A stretch of DNA of 51,556 nt, from positions 1 through 51,556 of the forward strand of contig JABSQN010000008.1 of the NCBI GenBank assembly GCA_013215825.1, written 5' to 3'. Shown piece after piece: positions 9,894 to 19,248 of this stretch. The notes under the pieces were generated by a model. That model was not told the origin of the DNA. It did no database searches and worked only from the letters and a program-made list of their open reading frames with translations. This DNA is from Piscirickettsiaceae bacterium. GTDB lineage: Bacteria; Pseudomonadota; Gammaproteobacteria; Nitrosococcales; Methylophagaceae. Position numbers and translations under genes: made by a program. Position 1 is the first letter of the stretch. Every line of letters begins with the position of its first letter.

Positions 9894-10208
9894 TTATTTA
9901 CTCGCTTGCTCAACGGCTGTTTTCAAATCACCATTTTCGTACATTTCCATAACGATATCACAACCACCAATCAACTCTCCATTGATATAAAGTTGTGGGA
10001 AGGTTGGCCAATCTGCATAACGATGTAAATTTGCACGCACTTCAGGCTCTGCCAACACATCAATCGTTGCATATTCCACACCACATTCTGTTAATGCTTG
10101 TGATGTTCTTGCTGAGAATCCACATTGTGGAAATTCAGGTGAGCCTTTCATGAATAAAATAATTGAGTTTGATTCAATTGCTTGTTTAATATGATCCATT
10201 ATGTCCAT
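9894..10208 (-). CDS. grxD: Monothiol glutaredoxin (CGFS type)
   Basis: 104 residues with the monothiol active site CGFS at 29-32 in FPQCGFSART, plus the glutathione-binding segments WPTFPQLYINGELIGG and GGCDIVMEM. Family members carry a glutathione-coordinated 2Fe-2S cluster and act in iron-sulphur trafficking with BolA-type partners. The ATG at 10208 has AGAGG about nine bases upstream; a second ATG three codons in is possible. It immediately precedes clpS. Confidence 0.95.
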   Translation of the reverse strand: MDIMDHIKQAIESNSIILFMKGSPEFPQCGFSARTSQALTECGVEYATIDVLAEPEVRANLHRYADWPTFPQLYINGELIGGCDIVMEMYENGDLKTAVEQASK

Positions 10209-10274
10209 TTTTCGTAACCTCTTTAAAATAATTTAAAATTCAATATAACAACGTGGGGATGGAAGCTTAAAACT

Positions 10275-11123
10275 TCAAGCCTGTAACAAGCCTAATACGC
10301 CTTCTAAACCACAATAATTGATTGTTGTCATTGCTTGCGCTTGTACTTTCGGCTTGGCATGGTAAGCAATACTTAAACCCGCTTCTTTCATCATCAATAA
10401 GTCATTGGCTCCATCACCCATAGAAACAACTTGTGATGGTGAAATATCAAGCTTTTTACAGTGCTCTAATAAAAAATCTGCTTTTGCTTGTGCGCCACAA
10501 ATATCGCCAACGACTTCACCCGTTAAACGACCATTATGCTCTCCCAATACATTCGCCATGGTGTAATTCAGACCTAAACGTTGCTTTAATCGTTCCGTAA
10601 AGAAGGTAAAGCCACCTGATACTAGTGCTGTTTTTATGCCACGTTGCTGTAGGTGATTTAACATCAACTCAGCACCTGGGTTTAGCCGTAAACGTTGATC
10701 ATAAACCTGTTCTAAGGCACTTACATCGAGCCCTTTTAACAAAGCAACACGTTGACGTAATGACGATTCAAAATCGAGTTCACCTCGCATCGCCGCCTCG
10801 GTAATCTCTGCCACTTGTGGTTTCACATTAATAAAATCAGCAATTTCATCAACACATTCAATATTAATTAGTGTCGAATCCATATCGGTGACTAATAATT
10901 TAATTGCTGAAACATCAAAGTTTTGTGGCAAAACATTAATATCAAATGTATATGTGTCACGCAGTATTTGTAATTGTTCATCACTAAGTGACTGGTGCAA
11001 TGTAATACTACTGTAACGTGTCTTTGACTCTAGCTGCCCATCAAATTGATTCGCAATGTTTTGTGCATCTGTCGCGTTTAATTCAGAACCTTGTAAAACT
11101 AAGTTCATGCGAGTTCCTATCAA
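10275..11123 (-). CDS. serB: Phosphoserine phosphatase
   Basis: 282 residues. The HAD-family nucleophile motif is in VTDMDSTLINIE (about 82-93) and the later HAD aspartates are in SMGDGANDLLMMKEAG. An N-terminal extension of about 75 residues resembles the regulatory part of longer proteobacterial SerB proteins. The enzyme performs the last step of serine synthesis. A strong terminator lies between ppa and this gene on the same strand, so it is probably transcribed from its own promoter. Confidence 0.95.
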   Translation of the reverse strand: MIGTRMNLVLQGSELNATDAQNIANQFDGQLESKTRYSSITLHQSLSDEQLQILRDTYTFDINVLPQNFDVSAIKLLVTDMDSTLINIECVDEIADFINVKPQVAEITEAAMRGELDFESSLRQRVALLKGLDVSALEQVYDQRLRLNPGAELMLNHLQQRGIKTALVSGGFTFFTERLKQRLGLNYTMANVLGEHNGRLTGEVVGDICGAQAKADFLLEHCKKLDISPSQVVSMGDGANDLLMMKEAGLSIAYHAKPKVQAQAMTTINYCGLEGVLGLLQA

Positions 11124-11130
11124 ATAAAAA

Positions 11131-11163
11131 TCGGCGAACTTAATAAAACATCAAGTTCGCCGA
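11131..11163 (-). terminator. Intrinsic terminator downstream of ppa
   Basis: Perfect 11-base arms TCGGCGAACTT (11131-11141) and AAGTTCGCCGA (11153-11163) with an 11-base loop. On the minus strand the hairpin is followed by a T-run (plus-strand AAATAAAAA), the form of a rho-independent terminator. It ends the ppa transcript just before serB. Confidence 0.85.
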
Positions 11164-11185
11164 GGTAGTTCTATTACTGCTTGTC

Positions 11186-11725
11186 TTAAAACTGTGGTTT
11201 TTCAGGCAAAGCATTAAAACGCTCTAAACTTGACATAATTTCAGCTTTAGCTTCTTTAATATCAGCCCAACCTTCGACTTTAACCCATTTGTTTTTTTCT
11301 AAGTCTTTATAGTGCTCAAAGAAATGAGACAATTTATCTAGCTTGCGCTTAGAAATATCACCAATATCTTGTATATCGTCATACATAGAATCATGTGGAA
11401 CAGCAATAATCTTGGCATCTTCACCTGACTCGTCCGTCATTTTCAACATACCTACTGGGCGACATTGCACAACACAGCCTGATAATAAGGCATACGGACT
11501 CATCACTAATACATCAACCGGATCACCATCATCAGATAAAGTGTGAGGAATATAACCATAGTTACATGGGTAAAACATTGCTGTATTCATAAAGCGGTCA
11601 ACAAATAATGCACCCGTTTCTTTATCTACTTCATATTTCACAGGATCAGAATGTGAAGGAATTTCAATGATGACATTAATATCATCAGGAATGTTTTTGC
11701 CAAATCCGACGCGGTCAAGATTCAT
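11186..11725 (-). CDS. ppa: Soluble inorganic pyrophosphatase (family I)
   Basis: 179 residues, the usual bacterial family I length. The metal-binding signature DGDPVDVLV and the upstream YGYIPHTL segment are present, as are the active-site lysine and arginine region near KYEVDKETG. It hydrolyses pyrophosphate in the cytoplasm. The neighbourhood is notable because a membrane ion-pumping pyrophosphatase is encoded about 1.2 kb away on the opposite strand. Confidence 0.97.
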   Translation of the reverse strand: MNLDRVGFGKNIPDDINVIIEIPSHSDPVKYEVDKETGALFVDRFMNTAMFYPCNYGYIPHTLSDDGDPVDVLVMSPYALLSGCVVQCRPVGMLKMTDESGEDAKIIAVPHDSMYDDIQDIGDISKRKLDKLSHFFEHYKDLEKNKWVKVEGWADIKEAKAEIMSSLERFNALPEKPQF

Positions 11726-11805
11726 TGTTTGGATGCTCCAATAGTGAATAAATTGATTGATTATATAAGAAAACAGCTTGCGGTTAAACCAAATTAATAG
11801 TCTAA

Positions 11806-11973
11806 TTATTCGATAGGCCTCATTTTAAAGCCTGACTTTTTTTGACCACAATCTGGACAGGTCCAACTTTCTGGTACATTTTCCCAAGGGGTTCCAGCAG
11901 GAATACCCTGATTTGGCATTCCTTTCGCTTCATCATAGACAACCCCGCAAATTAAACACATCCACTTTCTCAT
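11806..11973 (-). CDS. rubA: Rubredoxin
   Basis: A 55-residue protein beginning [18 protein letters not shown]. Two Cys pairs, CLIC-G at 6-9 and CPDC-G at 39-42, with typical spacing and the family segments [18 protein letters not shown], identify a one-iron rubredoxin of the alkane-monooxygenase/electron-carrier type. It starts 12 bases after the TauE-like permease gene ends on the same strand, so the two are probably co-transcribed. The electron-transfer partner is not encoded nearby. Confidence 0.93.
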   Translation of the reverse strand: MRKWMCLICGVVYDEAKGMPNQGIPAGTPWENVPESWTCPDCGQKKSGFKMRPIE

Positions 11974-11985
11974 TTCATCATCTTC

Positions 11986-12768
11986 TTAAATTAAATAAAT
12001 TCCGCCAATTATTAATACCACTGAAAATAATCGTTTCAATATTTCTACTGGCAAATATTGTGTTAATTGCGCACCAATAATAGCAAATACTATGCTGGTG
12101 CTAATGATACCTAAAAAAGCTTGCCAATGGATAAAGCCTGTTTGCCAGTCATTACTTACATTTTGTTCTTGTCCAAATAACAAAAAGCCAATCACAGCAG
12201 CAATGGATATTGGAAATCCACACGCGGCGGAAGTGCCAATCGCACGTTGCATAGACTGTTTCGCCATTAATAAATAAGGTGTTAGTAATGATCCACCACC
12301 AATTCCGACCAGCGCTGAAATACTGCCTACAATACCACCCACACCTAACAAAGTGACTTTATTCACTAATAGTTCGTCACTATAATTAGTAATGGGAAGC
12401 CACATTCTAATAGCAACAAATAACATATAAAGTGCAAAGGTTTGTTGTAAAAACTGACTAGTTAACATGGTGGCAAAATACGCCCCCATAAAACCACCAA
12501 TAATTAAGCCCGGTACTAAACGCTCAACCAGTGACCAATTAACATTCAGCTGCTGCTGATGGGCATACATTGACGATAGTGATGTCAATGTAATTGTCGT
12601 TAATGATGTACCTACGGCTAGATGCATCAAGTGCGCCTCAGCCAAACCTTGCCAACTAAAAACAAACAACAAGGCCGGCACGATGATCAAGCCACCACCT
12701 AATCCCAATAAGCCGGCAAATAATCCTGTAACAACACCTATTAAAGCAAAGATAAACCATTCCAGCAT
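11986..12768 (-). CDS. TauE/SafE (TSUP) family permease
   Basis: 260 residues with about eight membrane helices and two repeated glycine-rich signatures, GLFAGLLGLGGGLIIVP near residue 15 and GSISALVGIGGGSLLTPYL near 150, which mark the TSUP family. Members export or import small sulphur-containing or organic anions such as sulphite, sulphoacetate or taurine-derived compounds; the substrate here cannot be told from sequence. It is followed by the rubredoxin gene. Confidence 0.88.
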   Translation of the reverse strand: MLEWFIFALIGVVTGLFAGLLGLGGGLIIVPALLFVFSWQGLAEAHLMHLAVGTSLTTITLTSLSSMYAHQQQLNVNWSLVERLVPGLIIGGFMGAYFATMLTSQFLQQTFALYMLFVAIRMWLPITNYSDELLVNKVTLLGVGGIVGSISALVGIGGGSLLTPYLLMAKQSMQRAIGTSAACGFPISIAAVIGFLLFGQEQNVSNDWQTGFIHWQAFLGIISTSIVFAIIGAQLTQYLPVEILKRLFSVVLIIGGIYLI

Positions 12769-12912
12769 TCAAACTATTCCTCAAACTTCAATAAACTCAA
12801 CTTTACACTCAGCACGGATACAGGTATAAAAAAGACGTACCACAATAAAAATAATTAGGAATTACATCATTACAAATTAATCTAATTTTATACATTAAGA
12901 GAGGTTCAGCCT

Positions 12913-14952
12913 ATGTCATCATTACGTTACATTCCTATCATACTAGGAGTCTTCGGTTTGTTTTGCGCATTTTTGGTTTATGCGAAAATGAAAGCATTCC
13001 CCGCGGGTTCTGGAAAGGTAACAGAAATCGGCGATCAAATTCATTTAGGTGCGATGGTCTTTATGCGCGCTGAATATTCTCGTCTGGTTATCTTTTGTGT
13101 TGTTTGTATTATTGCTCTCGGTGTATCTGATTTAGGTTGGAGTACCTCTTTTGCCTTTTTCTTAGGGGCTATTTGTTCAGGTACTGCCGGTTATATAGGC
13201 ATGTATGCGGCAACCAAAGCTAATGTTCGTACTGCAACGGCGGCTAAAGATCAAGGTGCCTCAGTGGCACTCACCGTTGCCTTCTTCGGAGGCTCAGTGA
13301 TGGGCTTAACCGTCGCTTCAATGGGTTTATTAGGCTTAGGTATTTTGTATCTTGCTTTTGGTGGTGATCCGCATACCGCCCATGTTATTCATGGCTTTGG
13401 TATGGGTGCATCATCGGTTGCCTTATTCTCCCGGGTGGGTGGCGGTATCTTTACTAAAAGTGCCGATGTCGGTGCTGATTTAGTGGGTAAATTAGAAGCA
13501 GGTATTCCTGAAGATGATCCCCGTAATCCGGGTGTTATTGCTGATAATGTCGGTGATAATGTCGGTGATGTGGCAGGCATGGGCTCTGATATTTTCGAAT
13601 CATACTGTGGGTCAATGATTGCCAGTATCGCGATAGCATCAACCATGGGATTAGCAACAATTGAAATGCTAGCTACTGATCCAGATACAGGTAAACAAAT
13701 GTTGATGTTTATGCCTTTAGCTCTAGCTTCTATCGGCTTACTTTGCTCTATTGCAGGTATTTTTGCGGTTAAAATGTATTCCACTAGAAGCCCAGAAGTC
13801 GCATTACGCATCGGCACAATGGGTTCTTCCCTATTATTCATCGGTGTTGCTTATGTGCTTATCACCCAATTAGGCGGCACAATCAACTTATGGATCGCGG
13901 TGCTCACGGGTGCTATCGGTGGCATTATTATCGGTTTGGTCACAGAATATTACACGGGCGGCGCACCGGTTAGAAAACTAGCCAAAGATGGCGAAACAGG
14001 CGCAGCGACCGTATTAATTAGTGGTTTAGCCTTAGGCATGCAATCAGTGGCTATTCCGGTGCTTACTATTGCCGCCATTATCTATATTTCAAGTGATTAT
14101 GCAGGGCTGTATGGGGTTGGTATTGCTGCTGTTGGGATGTTGGCAACCGTCGGTATCACCATGGCAATTGATGCTTATGGGCCTGTTGCTGATAATGCCG
14201 GTGGCATTGCCGAAATGGCTAAAATGGGTAAAGAAACCCGTGAAATCACTGATTCTTTAGATGAACTTGGTAATACTACAGCGGCGATTGGTAAAGGTTT
14301 TGCCATTGGTGCGGCGGCATTAGCGGCATTGGCATTAATCAGTGCATATATTGAAACCATTAATGTTGAATCAATCAGGCAAGGTGGTGAAGCCATGCAA
14401 TTATTAATGAATGATCCTATCGTTTTGGTGGGCATGTTCTTGGGTGGTATTTTCCCATTCTTAGTCAGCGCCATGACCATGACGGCAGTAGGCGATGCGG
14501 CACATGAGATGATCCATGAAATTCGTCGTCAATTTAAAGAAATTCCTGGTCTATTAGAGGGCACAGCAAAACCTGATACCGCACGTTGTATAGATATTGC
14601 CACTAAAGCAGCCTTAAACAAAATGGTCATGCCTGGTGTTTTAGCTGTTGGCGCACCGGTGGTGGTTGGCTTTGGTCTTGGCCCAGTTGCCTTAGGCGGC
14701 ATGTTAGGCGGCGCATTAATTTGCTGTGTGATGATGGCACTCATGATGGCAAATGCCGGTGGAGCATGGGATAATGCCAAAAAATACGTTGAAAAAGGTA
14801 ATTTAGGCGGTAAAGGTTCAGATGTTCATACTGCTGTTGTTGTCGGTGATACCGTTGGCGATCCTTTAAAGGACACTTCTGGTCCAGCAATGAATATTTT
14901 GATCAATGTGATGGCAATTGTCAGTTTAGTGATTGCCCCACTTCTGGTCTAA
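12913..14952 (+). CDS. hppA: Membrane-bound ion-translocating pyrophosphatase
   Basis: 679 residues with about 16 membrane helices. The pyrophosphate-binding signature [18 protein letters not shown] is near residue 185-202, followed by [16 protein letters not shown] and a C-terminal [15 protein letters not shown]. It couples pyrophosphate hydrolysis to cation transport across the inner membrane. The motif GNTTAAIG (about 453-460) has Ala, not Lys, at the position that sets potassium dependence, so this should be the K+-dependent type. A Glu in SDIFESYCG (about 229) matches the position used by Na+-pumping enzymes such as that of Thermotoga, so the transported ion could be Na+ or H+. A terminator follows closely. 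Confidence 0.96.
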   Translation: MSSLRYIPIILGVFGLFCAFLVYAKMKAFPAGSGKVTEIGDQIHLGAMVFMRAEYSRLVIFCVVCIIALGVSDLGWSTSFAFFLGAICSGTAGYIGMYAATKANVRTATAAKDQGASVALTVAFFGGSVMGLTVASMGLLGLGILYLAFGGDPHTAHVIHGFGMGASSVALFSRVGGGIFTKSADVGADLVGKLEAGIPEDDPRNPGVIADNVGDNVGDVAGMGSDIFESYCGSMIASIAIASTMGLATIEMLATDPDTGKQMLMFMPLALASIGLLCSIAGIFAVKMYSTRSPEVALRIGTMGSSLLFIGVAYVLITQLGGTINLWIAVLTGAIGGIIIGLVTEYYTGGAPVRKLAKDGETGAATVLISGLALGMQSVAIPVLTIAAIIYISSDYAGLYGVGIAAVGMLATVGITMAIDAYGPVADNAGGIAEMAKMGKETREITDSLDELGNTTAAIGKGFAIGAAALAALALISAYIETINVESIRQGGEAMQLLMNDPIVLVGMFLGGIFPFLVSAMTMTAVGDAAHEMIHEIRRQFKEIPGLLEGTAKPDTARCIDIATKAALNKMVMPGVLAVGAPVVVGFGLGPVALGGMLGGALICCVMMALMMANAGGAWDNAKKYVEKGNLGGKGSDVHTAVVVGDTVGDPLKDTSGPAMNILINVMAIVSLVIAPLLV

Positions 14953-14977
14953 CCACTCATTTTAATTTAACCCTAAA

Positions 14978-15003
14978 GGCCACGACTATCGTGGCCTTTT
15001 TAT
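14978..15003 (+). terminator. Intrinsic terminator of hppA
   Basis: Perfect 8-base arms GGCCACGA (14978-14985) and TCGTGGCC (14989-14996) with a 3-base loop, followed by TTTTTTA. It separates hppA from the MATE gene on the same strand. Confidence 0.92.
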
Positions 15004-15015
15004 TTCAAAAGCATC

Positions 15016-16323
15016 ATGACATCATCCAATAATATTAATCATAAAACAATCTGGCATCTCGCTTGGCCGATGATCCTCGCCAATATCTCTATTCCTTTAT
15101 TAGGGATGGTTGATACCGCCGTGATTGGTCATCTTGATTCTGCTCATTATCTGGGTGGCGTTGCCGTTGGCAGCCTGATTTTTAGTTTTCTATTTTGGGG
15201 CTTCGGCTTCTTGCGTATGGCAACTACCGGGCTAACGGCCCAGGCTGAAGGCGATAATAATGACAAGTTATCACTCAAAATATTACAACATTCCTTATTG
15301 TTAGCCCTCTTGATTGCTATTGGTATTTTGCTATTACAATCGCCACTTTCTATACTGGCACTATCTATAATAGATAGTAGCGAACTCGTCCTTGCCGCTG
15401 CCAGAACCTATTTTGACATTCGTATTTGGAGCACGCCAGCGATCCTAATCAATTACGTTATTTTAGGCTGGTTAATCGGCAAGGGTGCTAGTAAACATGC
15501 CTTAGTCTTAGTACTCACCGTGACTATTAGCAATATAGTGTTAGATATTCTTTTCGTTAACACCCTTGGTATGAAGGTTGATGGCGTGGCACTTGCCTCG
15601 GTTATTGCTGAATATCTCGGACTATTTGTTGCAATCAAATTGCTACTAACTCATGGCGTTGCTCAGTCTCTTTTTGTCAGTGATCCTGACACATATTTAC
15701 ACAAGCAGAACTGGTTAACGTTGCATGGCAATATCTTTATTCGCACTCTTTGCTTAATCTTTAGCATCGCTTTTTTCACAGCGCAAGGCGCTAAACAAGG
15801 TGAACTAATTCTGGCCGCCAATGCCATCTTAGTTAACTTTATCGTCTTAATGGCCTTTGTATTAGATGGCTTTGCTAACGCCATTGAAGTTATTTCAGGT
15901 AAAGCCATCGGCAGTAAAAATAAACACCAATTAGTGCAAGGTTTACGGCTATCAGCCATCTGGACATTCGGCCTTGCTTGCTTCTTTAGCATGAGTTATT
16001 TACTTTTCGGCTCACAACTTATCCTACTACTCACCTCCATTTCAGCCGTCAACGCCCTTGCCAATGAGTATCTTATTTGGTTAATTATCATGCCCCTTAT
16101 CGCTGTTTGGAGCTTTCTATTTGATGGCCTATTTATCGGTGCCACTCGCAGTGTTGAAATGCGTAATTCAATGCTATTTGCCACCTTCATCTGTTATTTA
16201 CCTGCTTGGTATTTTCTACAGGATTATGGCAATCATGGTTTATGGGTAGCATTCTTAATCTTCTTTGCCGCTCGCGGGCTAGGCCAAGCCTTTTACCTAC
16301 CAAAAATTCTGTCCTTAAAATAA
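15016..16323 (+). CDS. MATE-family efflux protein, DinF-like
   Basis: 435 residues with about 12 membrane helices. The opening segment LAWPMILANISIPLLGMVDT and the later WGFGFLRMATTGLTAQ are typical of the DinF branch of the MATE (MOP) superfamily. Members export cationic drugs or metabolites in exchange for Na+ or H+; substrate unknown. No SOS operator was seen upstream; the only nearby signal is the hppA terminator, so a separate promoter must be very close to the start or read-through occurs. Confidence 0.9.
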   Translation: MTSSNNINHKTIWHLAWPMILANISIPLLGMVDTAVIGHLDSAHYLGGVAVGSLIFSFLFWGFGFLRMATTGLTAQAEGDNNDKLSLKILQHSLLLALLIAIGILLLQSPLSILALSIIDSSELVLAAARTYFDIRIWSTPAILINYVILGWLIGKGASKHALVLVLTVTISNIVLDILFVNTLGMKVDGVALASVIAEYLGLFVAIKLLLTHGVAQSLFVSDPDTYLHKQNWLTLHGNIFIRTLCLIFSIAFFTAQGAKQGELILAANAILVNFIVLMAFVLDGFANAIEVISGKAIGSKNKHQLVQGLRLSAIWTFGLACFFSMSYLLFGSQLILLLTSISAVNALANEYLIWLIIMPLIAVWSFLFDGLFIGATRSVEMRNSMLFATFICYLPAWYFLQDYGNHGLWVAFLIFFAARGLGQAFYLPKILSLK

Positions 16324-16326
16324 ATG

Positions 16327-16413
16327 GTGGAGCACGCTTTAGCCGCGAAAGCTTAGATAACACCTACTTGTGCCTTAACGCAATAACTTGTTCGCGGATA
16401 AAGCCTTTCCTAC
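16327..16413. repeat. REP-like imperfect inverted repeat
   Basis: Two 23-base arms, 16327-16349 and 16391-16413, are imperfect inverted copies: one contains GCTTTAGCCGCGAA and the complement of the other contains GCTTTATCCGCGAA, with about 17 of 23 positions alike. The spacer is about 41 bases. This resembles extragenic REP/BIME elements mobilised by REP-associated tyrosine transposases. It lies between the MATE gene and the feoA promoter. Confidence 0.6.
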
Positions 16414-16482
16414 GGGTATTCTGACTATAATATAAGCGCAGTAATACCCCTGAAATTGTTGTGTTATCACATCAAAAACTAT

Positions 16483-16499
16483 ATGATAATCATTATCAT
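16483..16499 (+). promoter_or_regulatory. Fur box upstream of feoA
   Basis: ATGATAATCATTATCAT is a perfect palindrome around a central C and contains the 6-1-6 core GATAAT-C-ATTATC of the Fur consensus. It ends 18 bases before the feoA start, so ferric-Fur binding should block transcription of feoAB. Confidence 0.88.
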
Positions 16500-16517
16500 T
16501 TAGATTTGGGTTTGAAC

Positions 16518-16751
16518 ATGGCTATTACACAACGTTTATCAACGCTAACAACCGGCGAATCTGCAACGGTACAAGCATTACATGTTGATACTGGTTTTCA
16601 GTATCGCTTAAATGCCTTGGGTTTTCGCATTGGAAAATCACTACAAGTGATACGTATAGCCCCTTTCAATGGACCATTACAACTACGTATCGGCACAACA
16701 GATGTAATGTTGCGCCGCCATGATGCAGAAAAAATTGAGGTATTAATGTGA
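16518..16751 (+). CDS. feoA: Ferrous iron transport protein A
   Basis: 77 residues from the ATG at 16518, beginning MAITQRLSTLTTGE. It is a small SH3-like protein with the FeoA segments ALGFRIGKSLQVIR and GPLQLRIGTTDVMLRR. FeoA assists the ferrous-iron permease FeoB at the cytoplasmic face of the inner membrane. An upstream in-frame GTG at 16461 is rejected because the extension would run through the Fur box and does not resemble FeoA. The stop overlaps the feoB start by four bases. Confidence 0.93.
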   Translation: MAITQRLSTLTTGESATVQALHVDTGFQYRLNALGFRIGKSLQVIRIAPFNGPLQLRIGTTDVMLRRHDAEKIEVLM

Positions 16752-18535
16752 AGCGTATCGCGCTGATCGGCATGCCCAACTCGGGCAAATCTACCCTCTT
16801 TAACCGTATGAGTGGCGCCAGTGCTAAAGTCGCAAACTGGCCTGGAGTCACCGTTGATTTAATGTCCGCCAAATTATTACTGGCTGATAATATAGTCGAA
16901 CTAGTCGATCTTCCCGGTATATATGACTTGCACGGATTTTCTGAAGATGAACAAGTCGTTCGCCATTTTTTATGCAATAACACAATTGATCTAGTACTTA
17001 TTGTCGCCAATGCCAGTCAAATAGATCGTCAATTATCATTAGCACTGCAACTACGAAGTTTAGGCTTGCCAGCCGTGTTACTACTCAATATGGCTGATGA
17101 AGCTAAAAACATGGGCATTAACATCAACACCCAACAACTTGCTGATGAATTAGGCTATCCCACCGCGTTATTCAGTGCAAAATATGGTCAAGGCTATCAT
17201 GAAGTCTACCAACTCATTGAATCAACCCTGCGAACCAGCAAAGCAGCACCAATACAAACCTTAGAACAAGGTTTTTCTGTTGATCAAAATATGGAAGATG
17301 AACTAGACGCTATCGTGGCTCACAGTGTCCATGTGCCGGTACAAGTGAGCCATAGCCTTACTGATAAAATAGATAAAGTACTGTTACATTCTTGGTTCGG
17401 CCTACCTATTTTCTTCGGCATTATGTTCCTCGTATTCCAAACTATTTATACCCTCGGCGCACCATTACAAACTCTTGTAGCATGGCTACTTGAAAACCTG
17501 CGTAGTATTGCTTTAGAACCTTTGTTTTCATCGCTACCCCCCCTGGTGTCAGGCTTCTTATTAGATGGCGTATTTAATGGCATCGCCACCGTTGCTTCCT
17601 TTGTCCCCGTTATCATCTTATTTTTCTTAATCATGGCTATCATCGAAGACAGTGGCTATCTATCTCGTGCCGCGTTTTTAATGGATGCACTCATGACCAA
17701 AATGGGCTTAGATGGTCGTAGTTTTGTCATGCTTTTAATGGGATTCGGTTGTAATGTACCGGCATTAATGGGCACAAGAACTATGCGAAGTCGCGGCCTA
17801 CGCCTGCTTTCCATGCTCGTTATTCCCTTTTCATTATGTAGCGCCCGCCTGCAAGTATTTGTCTTTATGGCAACCGCTTTGTTTACCCCAAGTCAGGCTC
17901 CGCTCGTTTTATTTAGCCTTTATATAATGAGTTTTATTACCGTTATTATTACCGCATTGATATTTAAAGGCCGCTACAGCAGCCAAGAACCCTTTGCACT
18001 AGAACTACCGCCCTACCGCTTTCCAACATTACGCCAAATGGTATTACGTGGTTGGCATGAAATTAGTCACTTTTTAAACCGCGCCACCAAATTTATCACC
18101 ATAGGTGTGGTCTTAGTTTGGATCTTAACCAATATGCCCTACGGCGTAGAACCCGCAAGTGCTGCAAGCTGGTCTGGATGGATCGGTGAATTTATGTCGC
18201 CCATTTTATCACCCGCAGGCATTAACCCAGAACTGACGATCGCCCTTATCTTTGGATTTGTTGCTAAAGAAATTGTTATCGGTGCACTAGCGGTTATTTA
18301 TGGCCTAGAAGGTCTCGCCCTAATGGAAGGTATTGCCAACCAAATAGACTGGGTACAAGCCTATAGCTTCATGCTCTTTACCCTGATCTACACACCCTGC
18401 TTATCAACCATTGCCACCCTAAGATCCGAATCAAAATCAGATCGATTTACCCTGCTCGCTCTTGCATGGCCGCTAGCATTAGCATGGCTTGTCAGCACTG
18501 GATTTTATCAAGGTGCAAGATACTTAGGATTTTAG
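16748..18535 (+). CDS. feoB: Ferrous iron permease FeoB
   Basis: 595 residues starting with GTG, which overlaps the feoA stop (GTGA). The N-terminal G domain has G1 GMPNSGKST, switch II DLPGIYDL and a G4-like LNMADE. The membrane part contains the two Gate motifs GFGCNVPALMGTR and YTPCLSTIATLRSE with their conserved cysteines. It imports Fe2+. The protein is clearly shorter than E. coli FeoB (773), but the key motifs are all present, so this looks like a compact variant rather than a truncation. No feoC follows. Confidence 0.95.
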   Translation: MKRIALIGMPNSGKSTLFNRMSGASAKVANWPGVTVDLMSAKLLLADNIVELVDLPGIYDLHGFSEDEQVVRHFLCNNTIDLVLIVANASQIDRQLSLALQLRSLGLPAVLLLNMADEAKNMGININTQQLADELGYPTALFSAKYGQGYHEVYQLIESTLRTSKAAPIQTLEQGFSVDQNMEDELDAIVAHSVHVPVQVSHSLTDKIDKVLLHSWFGLPIFFGIMFLVFQTIYTLGAPLQTLVAWLLENLRSIALEPLFSSLPPLVSGFLLDGVFNGIATVASFVPVIILFFLIMAIIEDSGYLSRAAFLMDALMTKMGLDGRSFVMLLMGFGCNVPALMGTRTMRSRGLRLLSMLVIPFSLCSARLQVFVFMATALFTPSQAPLVLFSLYIMSFITVIITALIFKGRYSSQEPFALELPPYRFPTLRQMVLRGWHEISHFLNRATKFITIGVVLVWILTNMPYGVEPASAASWSGWIGEFMSPILSPAGINPELTIALIFGFVAKEIVIGALAVIYGLEGLALMEGIANQIDWVQAYSFMLFTLIYTPCLSTIATLRSESKSDRFTLLALAWPLALAWLVSTGFYQGARYLGF

Positions 18536-18538
18536 AAT

Positions 18539-18739
18539 CTAAACAGGATCACTACTTCCCCAGGAAGTCGCTGTTCCTCGTCGATCTTTACCTAAACGGC
18601 GGTCATCTTTATCTAATTCAAAACGAATCATCTCACGCTGGTCATGACCTGTACGACGCTCTTCTTTTCGTCGATCATCTGTTCCCGTATGATTCCAATG
18701 CCCTTCTTTGCTCATTAACTCATGATCTGATTCACTCAT
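18539..18739 (-). CDS. Small Arg/Asp-rich protein of unknown function
   Basis: 66 residues from the ATG at 18739 (MSESDHELMSKEGHW), with a strong AAGGAG eight bases upstream; a GTG three codons earlier is possible. The sequence is highly charged, with repeated DRR/ERR units (DDRRKEERR, DDRRLGKDRRG) around a conserved-looking EMIRFELDKD core and no membrane segment. Similar Arg-rich small proteins occur in other gammaproteobacteria as hypotheticals, to my recollection. It converges on feoB, ending three bases from it. The good ribosome site argues that it is real. Confidence 0.65.
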   Translation of the reverse strand: MSESDHELMSKEGHWNHTGTDDRRKEERRTGHDQREMIRFELDKDDRRLGKDRRGTATSWGSSDPV

Positions 18740-18899
18740 CGCAGTCACTCCTTGTTTTAATCTTAGCTATAAAACTACCCTTATTCAAGCAGCCCTGTCA
18801 ATACTAATTCTGATAGCTGTTCTATATTTATTAAAACCTGACTATTACTCAATTAGTGTCGTGATCTTTACTTGGCATATATTTACTATTTCAAGTGAG

Positions 18900-19240
18900 C
18901 TACCTGTAGTGTAGTGGCCCACTAATTCCGGACACTAGAAAAGGTTTTTTCTTAGCAATAGCTGCTCGTATTTTCTGGTCTACTTTATCTCTTTTACCTT
19001 TAGAAAAATAATAGTTTTTGCCCTTATTATTTTTAAAGGCATGAAAAAAAAACCAACGCAAAAAAGGAAAAAGGCAATCTGTAAAACTGAGATTACAAAA
19101 CTTTTCGCACCTTCTGAATCGAGAGTAAATAGTATCGCTATTAAAACAGCAATACCCATATACAGATCACTATCTTTCTTTTTTCATCCTTCTTGCCATG
19201 AGAATATTTATCGTCCTTAAATTTAAAATCCCATTCCAAA
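18900..19240 (-). pseudogene. Possible frameshifted small membrane-protein remnant
   Basis: The 500-base gap between the small Arg-rich gene and purL contains a broken minus-strand frame. Joining three frames across A-rich runs gives a plausible protein: a charged N-terminus (WDFKFKDDKYSHGKKDEKRK), two hydrophobic segments (YMGIAVLIAILFTL; FVISVLQIAFFLFCVGFFF) and a basic tail ending KPFLVSGISGPLHYR. The apparent shifts fall near 19175 and 19030. A 59-residue piece (18980-19159) is intact and could be a real short membrane protein instead. No family recognised; the rest of the gap (18740-18899) shows nothing clear. Confidence 0.3.
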
Positions 19241-19248
19241 AAGGAGTT

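Noticed and set aside
16461-16517. Upstream GTG start for feoA
   Set aside because: The extension would be read through the Fur box and is unlike FeoA N-termini.
18905-18935. IS3-family end or insertion sequence
   Set aside because: Only one terminal-like word is present, with no transposase, matching opposite end or target duplication.
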